This document shows, in pieces, positions 15,740 through 23,390 of a stretch of DNA of 53,669 nt. The notes under the pieces are model-generated. The model was not told the DNA's origin. It searched no databases and saw only the letters and a program-made list of their open reading frames with translations. The stretch covers positions 1 to 53,669 of the forward strand of contig JAGZSY010000037.1 of NCBI GenBank assembly GCA_018380885.1. The letters run 5' to 3'. Source of the stretch: Enterocloster asparagiformis. GTDB lineage: Bacteria > Bacillota > Clostridia > Lachnospirales > Lachnospiraceae. The position numbers and the translations under genes were made by a program. Positions within the stretch are counted from its first letter, which is position 1; the number at the start of each line of letters is the position of its first letter.

Positions 15740-15976
15740 TCAGTTGCGGTCAAACAGTATTCCCAGAAACACGCAGACAATTCCGATCCCTATAAACAGC
15801 CACGCGCTTTCCTGGTCAAGAAATGTATGGTACAGGAATCCCCATTTGCCGTCTGGGTCGTTCAATACATTTAAAATGATATGGTGGACCGTCTCAAAAA
15901 CTCCCATCAAAAGAAAAACTGCGCCTAACCTGCCGACCGCACCCCAAAAACCGGACTTGCCGTCGCTTTCTTTCAT
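15740..15976 (-). CDS. Small two-helix membrane protein, 78 aa
   Basis: Two hydrophobic helices (about residues 13-36 and 57-75, the second FIGIGIVCVFLGILF) separated by a polar loop with charged residues (NDPDGKWG). A GGAGG site 8 bases before ATG and position 39 bp after the PrsW-FHA gene support it as real. No family recognised. Possible roles are a membrane partner of the intramembrane protease or an immunity or export helper for the Cys peptide; both are inference from context. Confidence 0.65.
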   Translation of the reverse strand: MKESDGKSGFWGAVGRLGAVFLLMGVFETVHHIILNVLNDPDGKWGFLYHTFLDQESAWLFIGIGIVCVFLGILFDRN

Positions 15977-16015
15977 CCTTATGTTCCTCCAATCGATATA
16001 GCATCACCATTTTCG

Positions 16016-17359
16016 CTAATTTCCCATAATCTTAAAGGATTCCTGCTGCGATCCCAGGCAGAACACGTCCCCGGGCTTCAGCAGATAACCCTTTTTCGGC
16101 GGCAGCTGCGCGCCGTTTAAGTAGGTCCCATAGGCGGAGCCCAGATCGGCAAGATACATATGTCCGTTCTGCACCAGAATCTCGCAGTGCTTTTCGTTGA
16201 TCCCCGCGGTGCCCATGGGAAAGCAGAGATTGCAACCGGAGTCCGTCCCAAAAAACACCTGCGCGTTTTTCACTCCAAACACGCGGTTGGCGAAGATTCC
16301 GGTGACCCCCGCCAGCTTCATGTTGGGCAGCAGATTATCCCTGGGATTGGAGGCCGCGGCCGAGGCCAGCTGCGCAAAGCATTTTCTGAGCACATAGCGG
16401 GCGCTGAACCATAATATAGCGATTGTCAGGACCAGCTTTAGGATGAAAAAGGCGTTGTAGGCTTCCGTCCTGGTATTCCAGATAAAATGCGCGATAAAGG
16501 AGGCTGCGAAGGTGATATAAAAATCCCGGTTGCGCAGGCTGCCCTTTACCAGCTTATTGCCGTTCATGTGCAGCGCAACCGCCGCTGCATAGGGCGCGCA
16601 GAATAGCGTGTGGCCGCAAACCGCAAAGGCTCCCCTGAGCGCCTCGTTGGTCACAATGGCCTCAAAGGCCTCATCCCAGATATAAAAGCCGCCCACCTGC
16701 ACCCAGTCCACCGTATTGTAAGCGTACTGGGCCGACTCAAAACCGCCGAAGCCGGCCCCCACTGCGGCGCCGATCACCAGGCCCGTGATGCCGTACACCT
16801 TCCGGTTTTTATTTGAACCGAACAATTTGATCAGGATTAAAACCGCGATCAGTTTTCCCGGCTCCTCGCTGAACGGAGCCAATACCGCTCCACCCTGGGG
16901 CGCCACGATATCCACGATCAGCGTGGCCAGAATGGACAGCATGCCTCCCACCATAAAATATCCCAGCAGCTGGTAGATCGAGATATTTCTGGGAACGTTC
17001 AGCTCCCAGAAAAATATCATCAGCGCGAAGGGCACGACCAGGGGCGGGATCACCACAAACAGCAGATTCAGCGCGGCGATATGGGAAATCCCAAACAGCT
17101 GGACGCAGACATACACCACCGCAAAAATGAGCGCTGAAATGACGAGCCCGCCCAGCAGAATCCTGCCGAACAGCCATGGCTTCCTCCATTTCTGCAGCAT
17201 ATTGGACTCCGTGGCAGAATCCATGGAGGTGCCCGCGATCATAGCGTATTCCATGTCCTGCCTGCTGTTTTTTTTCAAGCTGTCGGAAAATATGTCCGAC
17301 CAGGTTATCTTGTGGGGCTCGCGCAAAATTTTATCGTATATACTCGTGTATGCCATCAT
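16016..17359 (-). CDS. PrsW-like intramembrane metalloprotease fused to a C-terminal FHA domain
   Basis: 447 residues. After a 60-residue cytoplasmic segment come about eight membrane helices (residues 65-320) with the PrsW-family motifs: SEEPGK (Glu165, Glu166, Lys169), GAGFGGFESAQYA (201-213), a conserved His250 (AVCGHTLF) and His291 (IAHFIWNT). Residues about 350-447 form an FHA domain with GTDSG, NEKHCEI and the terminal LADLGSAYGTYLNG. PrsW cleaves membrane-bound regulators such as anti-sigma factors; FHA domains bind phosphothreonine. The fusion suggests a protease recruited or switched by the two kinases of this operon. It follows the 40-aa peptide gene by 49 bp and could process or export it. 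The catalytic residues look intact. Confidence 0.85.
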   Translation of the reverse strand: MMAYTSIYDKILREPHKITWSDIFSDSLKKNSRQDMEYAMIAGTSMDSATESNMLQKWRKPWLFGRILLGGLVISALIFAVVYVCVQLFGISHIAALNLLFVVIPPLVVPFALMIFFWELNVPRNISIYQLLGYFMVGGMLSILATLIVDIVAPQGGAVLAPFSEEPGKLIAVLILIKLFGSNKNRKVYGITGLVIGAAVGAGFGGFESAQYAYNTVDWVQVGGFYIWDEAFEAIVTNEALRGAFAVCGHTLFCAPYAAAVALHMNGNKLVKGSLRNRDFYITFAASFIAHFIWNTRTEAYNAFFILKLVLTIAILWFSARYVLRKCFAQLASAAASNPRDNLLPNMKLAGVTGIFANRVFGVKNAQVFFGTDSGCNLCFPMGTAGINEKHCEILVQNGHMYLADLGSAYGTYLNGAQLPPKKGYLLKPGDVFCLGSQQESFKIMGN

Positions 17360-17408
17360 GCCATCCTCCCTGAAACGGCTTTTCGCTTCTGGTATTTTGT
17401 GTTACAGA

Positions 17409-17531
17409 TCAGTTCACCCGGAAATTGACTACCAGCGGACCGCAGCTGTGGAACATGCCGCAGGCGCAGGTCTTGCTGTAAGAATCCGCCTTCTGGGCTT
17501 TCAGTTTTTTAGGCGCCTTATATTTTTTCAT
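17409..17531 (-). CDS. Candidate RiPP precursor peptide, 40 aa
   Basis: A small gene with near-perfect AGGAGGT 7 bases before its ATG, overlapping the last 14 bases of the radical SAM gene. The first 20 residues are Lys-rich and leader-like (MKKYKAPKKLKAQK). The second half has three cysteines at 22, 24 and 30 in CACGMFHSCGP and ends LVVNFRVN. The layout (short peptide next to a PqqD/SPASM radical SAM enzyme, basic leader, Cys-containing C-terminal core) is that of sactipeptide or ranthipeptide-type precursors, whose Cys sulfur is joined to a backbone or side-chain carbon. It does not match the SCIFF six-Cys pattern. No Gly-Gly cleavage site. Whether it is modified and secreted is inference. 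Confidence 0.75.
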   Translation of the reverse strand: MKKYKAPKKLKAQKADSYSKTCACGMFHSCGPLVVNFRVN

Positions 17532-18861
17532 CCCGCTCACCTCCTTTCACATGATTCAGATAAACCTCGTGGCTAGCGCGGGAAATCATGCAGGTGTCGG
17601 AGCACGGTTTCAGACAGCCGTTTTCGCGCAGGGCGTTTCCCATGCAGATTCCGCACCAGTTTTTATCCGCGCAGCCATCGCAGTTCCCGCTGATCTGATG
17701 GAATCTCATACCTCTGATTTCCCGCAGCGCCTCCGAGGTATCCCATACGGTTTTGATGCCGTCCCGCCCCACAGTTCCCAGCACAACGGGGTTTGCGTTG
17801 CAGGCGTAAATTTCCCCGTAGGGGTTCACCGACAGCGCGTCCATCCCGCTTGCGCACACATAGTCCCCCCGCTCCCCTGCCATGGGGTCCGTGCCGTGAA
17901 GGCCGTACCGGTATTCCAGCTCCAGGATATGCCTGTATTTCTCGGGATCCATCAGACGGTAGGCTCCTGCCGGCTTTCCCGAGTGGGTGGGCATCACCGT
18001 CAGGCTCGACATCACCCGGATATTCAGGCGCTTTCCCAGCTTCAGCAGCTCCTCATAGCCCTCGTAATTCTGCTTCATCACCACGGTTTTGATAAACGTG
18101 TCGAACCCGGCGCATTTGCACATCATCATGGCCCTGAGGCTTCTCTCAAAGGACCCGGGCACCCCGGTAATCCCGTCATGGCTCTCTGCGTTTCCGCCGT
18201 AAAAGCTGAAGGAAACGCTGTTGGGCTTCAGCTCAATGAGCCGGTCCATCATCCCGTCGTCCAGGTGCAGACCGTTGGTGTAAATGTCCACCATGAGTCC
18301 GATCTGCTTCGCATAACCCGCGATCTCGAAAAAGTCCCTGTGCAGGGTGGGCTCTCCGCCTGTCAGCAGGACGCCCATGCAGCCCATACCGCGAATCTCG
18401 TCCAGCAGCTTCCTGTAGTCCGCAAAAGAAAGCTCCCTGGCCTCGCTCTCCGGGTCGTCAATATAGCAGTGGACACAGCGCTCGTTGCACCGGTAGGTCA
18501 GCTCCAGGCAGACCGTGAGCAGACGGCGCTCATCGTAGCACACCTGCCGGATCAGGTCCCGGACGTTCTCCTGGTCCTCCCGGGGCTTGTCCCCGTCCCC
18601 CGCCACAATGCGGGCCTGTTCCAGCTCCGCCAAAAACTGCTTCATGTCGGAGCGCAGCGTTTCCATGGAATCCGTCTCGTAGATGCCGGACAGGTAGTCC
18701 GCCGCCTGTTCCGGCGTGCAGCCGTCCCCCGCTTTCACGGCCTCCAGCACGTCAAAGCAAATCTCGTTGTACAAATAATCCATCCTGTCCCGGACATCGC
18801 GGACATAGGTGTATTCGCCGTAACGGCCGTAGTAGATGTCGGGATTAATTCTGTATTTCAT
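17518..18861 (-). CDS. Radical SAM/SPASM peptide maturase with PqqD-like N-terminus
   Basis: 447 residues. Residues 1-90 resemble a PqqD-type peptide recognition domain (NPDIYYGRYGEYTYVRDV, then helices). The radical SAM core binds its 4Fe-4S cluster through Cys125, Cys129 and Cys132 (CNERCVHC) and has GGEP at 168-171. The SPASM region has nine further cysteines (336, 354, 394, 397, 403, 406, 416, 420, 424), enough for two auxiliary clusters, as in sactisynthases and ranthipeptide enzymes. It should install a radical-derived crosslink in a peptide, most likely the 40-aa product encoded next to it. Its start overlaps the upstream M48-like gene by 17 bases. Confidence 0.92.
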   Translation of the reverse strand: MKYRINPDIYYGRYGEYTYVRDVRDRMDYLYNEICFDVLEAVKAGDGCTPEQAADYLSGIYETDSMETLRSDMKQFLAELEQARIVAGDGDKPREDQENVRDLIRQVCYDERRLLTVCLELTYRCNERCVHCYIDDPESEARELSFADYRKLLDEIRGMGCMGVLLTGGEPTLHRDFFEIAGYAKQIGLMVDIYTNGLHLDDGMMDRLIELKPNSVSFSFYGGNAESHDGITGVPGSFERSLRAMMMCKCAGFDTFIKTVVMKQNYEGYEELLKLGKRLNIRVMSSLTVMPTHSGKPAGAYRLMDPEKYRHILELEYRYGLHGTDPMAGERGDYVCASGMDALSVNPYGEIYACNANPVVLGTVGRDGIKTVWDTSEALREIRGMRFHQISGNCDGCADKNWCGICMGNALRENGCLKPCSDTCMISRASHEVYLNHVKGGERDEKI

Positions 18862-20026
18862 TGTGCTCCCTCCTGCGCCCTATGATTTCGGACTGCCGGA
18901 TCAGACGGCGCCCAAGGTTCTCATCTTTCGGTAAAATGGTCCCCGCCCCTTTGAGCAGCAGTCCGCCCAGGGTGGACAAGGCCCCCTCGCAGCCTTTCCC
19001 GGCGGCCTTCTTTAACAGGTCGATGCCCGCCGGATCGTTTTTTTCAATCCCGTGCGCCCCGTTGATATAGCAGCGGGCCAAATAATCCTGGGCCGGGCCA
19101 TACTCGCAGCTCGCGGCGGCGCACAGCAGGATCATGGCACGCTCCTGGTTCTTGTGAAACAGCCCCGCGGATTCCTGGTAGAGACGTTTTCCCCTGTCGG
19201 CCGGGTTCAGAGCGCTTTTCCCGCCCCACGCGGCCGTCTCCCCCATCCCGCCATAGTACAGGGAGCGGCTGATCTGCCTGCACTGCGGGGAGCAGAGCCA
19301 TTCCCTGAGCTTCTCCATCCGCAGCCTGCCAAAGGGAACCGGTATGTCCTCCGCCAGAAGCTGGAACACCAGACGCTCCGCCTTTGACATGGTTTCCACC
19401 GTCCTGGGACGGCTCCCGTTTTTCCAGTCGTGCACCACCGACGATGCGCCCATGGATTTGCTCAGGTAGCCGAACGCCGCCTGGGCCTCCCCCGCGGCCA
19501 CGGCGGCGCCCCTGTCTGCCGTAAATTCCGCGTATTTGTGCCACTGGACCAGCAGGGCCTTGATCATCATCGCCGCCGCGTTCCCCACAAAGGGGACGCT
19601 TAAAAACAGCTCGTCCGCCAGGTTCCCCATGTTCAGGTATTTCACATGGCCGTTCTGAATATGGGAAATGGCGCTTCCGAACATGGCCGTCAGCTCCGGA
19701 TCAGACAGCGCTTCCAGGCAGATGCTGCTCACAACCACCGCGCACGTTCCGTCCGTTCCGTAAATCTTCGGGGCGAACTGGTGGGAAAGCTCCAGATACA
19801 GCGGAACGTCCTCCGTAAATTCCAGCCGCTTTGCCGCCAGCCGGTACAGGTAGTGAATCCTCGGTTCGGAAGCCCTGGTGATTTTAAAATTTCTGCCTTG
19901 GAGACGGGCAAAATCCGTGGCGTTGGAGTAGACCGTTTCAAACAGCTTTAAGACCGCCTGAAATTCTTTCCTTTTGACCAGCTCATGCAGCGCGGCTTTT
20001 TCTTTGGGATAACAATAATCAATCAT
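18845..20026 (-). CDS. Degenerate M48-like protein with C-terminal Sel1 repeats (paralogue A)
   Basis: 393 residues. The middle resembles the M48 peptidase core: ALSDPELTAMFGSAISHIQNGH (residues 106-127) aligns with the usual ELxxVLGHELGHIxxGH, but the zinc site HExxH is SAISH (118-122), so the first His and catalytic Glu are gone. The later AEFTADRGAA (166-175) keeps the Glu and ADR of the M48 third-ligand region. Two Sel1-type repeats follow (about 300-375). No signal peptide or membrane helix. It is probably a non-catalytic binding protein that could recognise the peptide or another protein. It overlaps paralogue B by 8 bases and the radical SAM gene by 17. Confidence 0.7.
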   Translation of the reverse strand: MIDYCYPKEKAALHELVKRKEFQAVLKLFETVYSNATDFARLQGRNFKITRASEPRIHYLYRLAAKRLEFTEDVPLYLELSHQFAPKIYGTDGTCAVVVSSICLEALSDPELTAMFGSAISHIQNGHVKYLNMGNLADELFLSVPFVGNAAAMMIKALLVQWHKYAEFTADRGAAVAAGEAQAAFGYLSKSMGASSVVHDWKNGSRPRTVETMSKAERLVFQLLAEDIPVPFGRLRMEKLREWLCSPQCRQISRSLYYGGMGETAAWGGKSALNPADRGKRLYQESAGLFHKNQERAMILLCAAASCEYGPAQDYLARCYINGAHGIEKNDPAGIDLLKKAAGKGCEGALSTLGGLLLKGAGTILPKDENLGRRLIRQSEIIGRRREHNEIQN

Positions 20027-20843
20027 CTGTTTTCCTCAGTTCCGTCCGGCCTGTCCTCTGCGCGAACTGTTCCAGTTCCTGATAGCGCAGCGGTAGCCAG
20101 CTCTGATCGGTGGTGGCTGAATTGTAAAAATTCACCAGGTTGTCCAGACCGTCGGCGTGGACGAAGCCCTCCATCTGCTCCCGGTACAAATCCCCCGGGG
20201 AGCCGAACCGGAAGCCGTCCAGCACATTTCCGGGAAGCCGCATCAAAAAAATACTTCTGATCGCCAGCGGGTAATCCCCGGTCAGGGCCAAAAACGCCCG
20301 GTCGCAGGTATACATCCTACAGCGCTTCCAATCGTTCAGCAGGCTTTCCAGGGCCGCCACCGCCGCTCTGGGCAGGCTCATCTGCTGTAACAGCGCGTTG
20401 AGCGACCAGATGAGCAGAAGCCCCCGATGGTGTCCCGCGCAGATCGCGGCCGCCTGTGCTCCCAGGCTGCCGGTGAGCATGGCATCTCCCTCCCCTCTCA
20501 GGGCCTTCAAGTAAAATGAAGAAACCAAAAGAAATGGCTTTCCGATCCCGCATATCTCAATGGTGCGGTTGTAGTCGTGAATGAGATAGATTGGCGGAAT
20601 CTCCGCGCAGCCCAACATCCTGCAGGCCCGCTCCAGGCAGCCGGTCACCTTCGGGGAACTCTCCCGGGTCAGCCGGATGCAGGATTCCTGGTACACATAG
20701 GTGTAGACGTCGTCAATCTTTTGATCCCGGAGCCAGCAGAACACCTTCTCCGTCACGGGATGGTTCATGATCTCCGAAATCAGCTTTTTATCCTTTTCAT
20801 GCTGATACAGCTCCGGCCGTATCGGGCGCTCTGCCGGCATCAT
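20019..20843 (-). CDS. Degenerate M48-like protein (paralogue B)
   Basis: 274 residues, of similar plan to its neighbours. An N-terminal helical part is followed by IPPIYLIHDYNRTIEICGIGKPFLLVSSFYLKAL, as in the M48 core strand. Next comes GSLGAQAAAICAGHHRG, where HExxH is replaced by AQAAA while the trailing GH remains, and then MYTCDRAFLALTGDYPLAI, matching the EFxADRxxLLAxGD helix with the zinc Glu changed to Met. All zinc ligands of the HExxH motif are lost, so peptidase activity is very unlikely. GGGAGGG precedes the ATG. Role unknown; see the findings on the three tandem pseudo-peptidases. Confidence 0.65.
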   Translation of the reverse strand: MMPAERPIRPELYQHEKDKKLISEIMNHPVTEKVFCWLRDQKIDDVYTYVYQESCIRLTRESSPKVTGCLERACRMLGCAEIPPIYLIHDYNRTIEICGIGKPFLLVSSFYLKALRGEGDAMLTGSLGAQAAAICAGHHRGLLLIWSLNALLQQMSLPRAAVAALESLLNDWKRCRMYTCDRAFLALTGDYPLAIRSIFLMRLPGNVLDGFRFGSPGDLYREQMEGFVHADGLDNLVNFYNSATTDQSWLPLRYQELEQFAQRTGRTELRKTDD

Positions 20844-20866
20844 ATGTTTTCCCTCCCATCCCGGAC

Positions 20867-21685
20867 TCAGCGGTATTTTTCAATCAGCCCGGGGTATTCC
20901 CGGGTATACCAGCCCAGAAGATCCTCCAACATCTCTTCCCCCGGCGCTTCGATATAGTTGGCTTTGATCCATTTGGCCGCCAAATCCGTCACCAGCGCGT
21001 TTTTGCGTCCGCCGTCCCCCGCCTCCTTCAGATACCGCCGGGCAAACGCGGCAGCCTGTTCATCTGTGGAAAACAGCTTCCGGCTCTCGCAGGGCGGCAG
21101 TCCCAGCTCGAAGAGGTGGCATCTGGCCGCGGCCGCAAAGGACTGGCAGGCCAGCAGCCCGCCCCGGTCCGACGTGGCGTCCGCAAAATGCAGATACCGC
21201 TTAAATTCCAGCTGGGGAAGCAGCAGTAGTTTGCTGGCCCCCATGTAAGACGCGGCCGTGGTCATTTTCACATGGCCTGCCAGGATCATGGTCACAGCGT
21301 TGCCGAGTATGTAGTAGAGCATGTCCTCGTCGTAGGATTGCAGCACATAATCCGCCATCACAATGTAGGTCTTGTCCGCGCTGCACGGACGCACCGTGTG
21401 GTCCATGGCGTGGTACAGGTAAATATCCGGCAGCGCCTCCTCCTTGTAGTCGAGTATGGCGCACACATGCTTCAGAATCCGGAACAGCCCGGGGGCCGCC
21501 TGCGGCTTTAGCTGGACGTACGTGCCCTCTGTTATGGTCTTGTAAAGCTTCAGATTGAGATCCCCGAAGGTTTTCACAAACTTTTTTCCCGCGGGCGAAT
21601 TGATCAGGGAATCCCTGGCGGCCAATTCCTGCGCGTGGATAAACTCCGATACCTGCAGCCCGCGAAACACGATTCTTTGCTTCAT
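20867..21685 (-). CDS. Degenerate M48-like protein (paralogue C)
   Basis: 272 residues from ATG 21685; the frame is open to a TTG at 21697 overlapping the stop of the PP2C gene, so translation is probably coupled. The M48-like landmarks are LPDIYLYHAMDHTVRPCSADKTYIVMADYVLQSY, then DMLYYILGNAVTMILAGHVKM, where the HExxH site reads NAVTM, and HFADATSDRGGLLACQ, which keeps SDRGGLLAC. It is the first of three such genes after the PP2C and the most regular in its second half. No signal peptide. As in A and B, the GH and DRG elements persist while zinc ligands are gone, suggesting the fold is kept for binding. Confidence 0.65.
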   Translation of the reverse strand: MKQRIVFRGLQVSEFIHAQELAARDSLINSPAGKKFVKTFGDLNLKLYKTITEGTYVQLKPQAAPGLFRILKHVCAILDYKEEALPDIYLYHAMDHTVRPCSADKTYIVMADYVLQSYDEDMLYYILGNAVTMILAGHVKMTTAASYMGASKLLLLPQLEFKRYLHFADATSDRGGLLACQSFAAAARCHLFELGLPPCESRKLFSTDEQAAAFARRYLKEAGDGGRKNALVTDLAAKWIKANYIEAPGEEMLEDLLGWYTREYPGLIEKYR

Positions 21686-21690
21686 CACAC

Positions 21691-23376
21691 TCACCAATAC
21701 TGATTCCAGCCCAGCGGCTTTGTCTTGATCCCGCAGTCCGGGCAGAACCGGTAAGAATTCTTGCGGGTGATTTCATACTTTCTCCCACATCTGGGACAAT
21801 AGCACATCTGCGGTTCCTCCATGGTGTCCCCAAAAAACTTGGCCACCGTATCCAGCGTCTTTTTGGTGGACACATAAAACACGTCGATTACGCTGCCCTG
21901 GTCCTTCCCGCTCTGCCGCTCTTCATGCCCCGGCCTGCGCTCCGGCTTTTGTTCCTTTTTCCGCTCCGCCTGCCGCTGCGCCTTGCGCTCCGCTTTCGGG
22001 CTCAACGGCGGGTTTAACGGCGGTTCCAGCGGCGCATTGGGGCCTGTCTGATCTCCGTAGGGTCTGCGGCCCGCCTGATCCGGCGATTTTCTGCGTCCTG
22101 TGGATTCTCCCGGGGTTCTGTAGCCTGCGGATTCACCCGGATTCCTGTGACCTGCGGATTCTCCCGAGGTTCTGCGGCCTGCAGATTCCGACGGGGTTCC
22201 GTAGCCTGACCGTTCCGATGGGGTTCTGCGGCCTATGGATTCCGATGGTTTTCCGTAGCCTGACGGCTCCGACAGGTTTCTGCGGCCCATAGACTCCGAC
22301 GGGTTCCTGTGTCCCCCCGGCTCCCCCGGAGTTCCGCGCCCTGCGGATTCCGACGGCTTTCTGCGGCCCGACGGCTCTCCGGAGTACAGTTTCTTTTGGA
22401 TTTCGCGGCGGTATTCGTCCTCCTCTTCCTTCCAATCCTCCACTGAGAACGCCGGGTGGGGCGCGGCTTTGAGCCTGCGGGTATTAACGGCCGCCAACAC
22501 CGTGATGTCGTCCGTAACCTTGCTTCGGTACTCCGGCTGGTCCAGCACTTGCTTCATATGTTCAAAGGCCGCCTGCGCGGCATTTCCGCTCTCCGTTTCC
22601 TCCTGTCCGATCATGCAGTAGAGCGCATTTTCAAGAAACGGGTAAAACACACGGTTATTGCGCTTCTGATTGGCTACATACTGGTCCAGAACTCCGTCCG
22701 TGGACATGAGGAAGCCCACCACCGGCTCCGATACCCGGCCGAACTGCCACAGCTGGTCCGGCGAACCCGCCTGCAGCGGATTGACGGAGTTGGCCTCCTC
22801 GCCTTTGTGGCGCGTGGTGACCAGCTGATACGTCCCATTCTCCAGCTGCGCGACGATGCCGTCGTCACCTACATGGCCGTAATACAGCATACTGCCGTCG
22901 TAAATCGCGGCCGTCAGGGTGGAATAGAAGTTGGGCACCGGCTGTATCAGATGATCCGCCAGGTCCTCCACCGCGGCCTTGCTCTCCGAAAACGCTTTTC
23001 TGAGAATACCGCCGACGATTTTCGCCTCAATCCCGGTAAAACTCTTTGTCTGAAGCTCCGCCTTCAATTCCGTTTCCAGCACATCCAGGACAGTGGTCAC
23101 AACCGTGTAAGAGCCCCAATGGGACAGCGCACAGCTTCCCACGCCGTCCGAAATCGCGCAGATCAGCAAATCGGCCTCCGGAATAAAGCGGAAATCGCTG
23201 TAATCCTGACACGGCTGATTGCGTTCAATATGGGAGCTTCCCTGCAAGGACATTCCATATACGCTGATATCCTTAATCGCCCCGTAGTGCTTTTCAGGTA
23301 ACGGCGGCACTCCGAACCCATCCTTTGAATCCGCCGTGTTTTCTTCCTGTAACCCTTCGCTATGATCAAACTTCAT
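21691..23376 (-). CDS. PP2C-family phosphatase with tandem-repeat linker and C-terminal zinc ribbon
   Basis: 561 residues from ATG 23376 (AGGAG 5 bases upstream). Residues about 30-290 form a PP2C domain: CQDYSDF, the metal-site loop ISDGVGSCALSHWG, GHVGDDGIVAQLENGTYQLV, MSTDGVLDQY and VTDDITVLAAV supply the Asp residues for Mn/Mg binding. A linker of ten 9-residue Gly/Arg/Ser/Pro/Glu repeats follows, then a Lys/Arg-rich stretch. The last 30 residues form a zinc ribbon (CPRCGRKYEIT ... FCPDCG). It should remove phosphate from Ser/Thr targets of the adjacent kinases. It lies 14 bp after the kinase gene. The first part closely resembles the PP2C at 25464, an evident paralogue. Confidence 0.88.
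   Translation of the reverse strand: MKFDHSEGLQEENTADSKDGFGVPPLPEKHYGAIKDISVYGMSLQGSSHIERNQPCQDYSDFRFIPEADLLICAISDGVGSCALSHWGSYTVVTTVLDVLETELKAELQTKSFTGIEAKIVGGILRKAFSESKAAVEDLADHLIQPVPNFYSTLTAAIYDGSMLYYGHVGDDGIVAQLENGTYQLVTTRHKGEEANSVNPLQAGSPDQLWQFGRVSEPVVGFLMSTDGVLDQYVANQKRNNRVFYPFLENALYCMIGQEETESGNAAQAAFEHMKQVLDQPEYRSKVTDDITVLAAVNTRRLKAAPHPAFSVEDWKEEEDEYRREIQKKLYSGEPSGRRKPSESAGRGTPGEPGGHRNPSESMGRRNLSEPSGYGKPSESIGRRTPSERSGYGTPSESAGRRTSGESAGHRNPGESAGYRTPGESTGRRKSPDQAGRRPYGDQTGPNAPLEPPLNPPLSPKAERKAQRQAERKKEQKPERRPGHEERQSGKDQGSVIDVFYVSTKKTLDTVAKFFGDTMEEPQMCYCPRCGRKYEITRKNSYRFCPDCGIKTKPLGWNQYW
22094..22363. repeat. 27-bp tandem repeat, ten copies, inside the PP2C gene
   Basis: Ten in-frame units of 27 bp, each coding for about ES-(A/M/I/S)-G-(R/H/Y)-R-x-P-(S/G). 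The units differ at scattered bases, so the array is not very recent, but the constant length allows slippage without frameshift. It encodes a flexible, charged linker between phosphatase and zinc ribbon. Confidence 0.85.
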
Positions 23377-23390
23377 AAACACTCCTTACC

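Noticed and set aside
17551..18885. 444-codon open frame on the plus strand opposite the radical SAM gene
   Set aside because: It mirrors a real gene with intact Cys motifs; its translation is low in recognisable structure and has no ribosome site. Long antisense frames are common in this GC-rich sequence.
18845..21685. Annotating the three M48-like proteins as active zinc peptidases
   Set aside because: All three lack the HExxH zinc and catalytic residues.
22094..22363. CRISPR array
   Set aside because: Units are contiguous, in frame and without spacers; it is a coding minisatellite. The same holds for 25570-25932 and 50418-50660.
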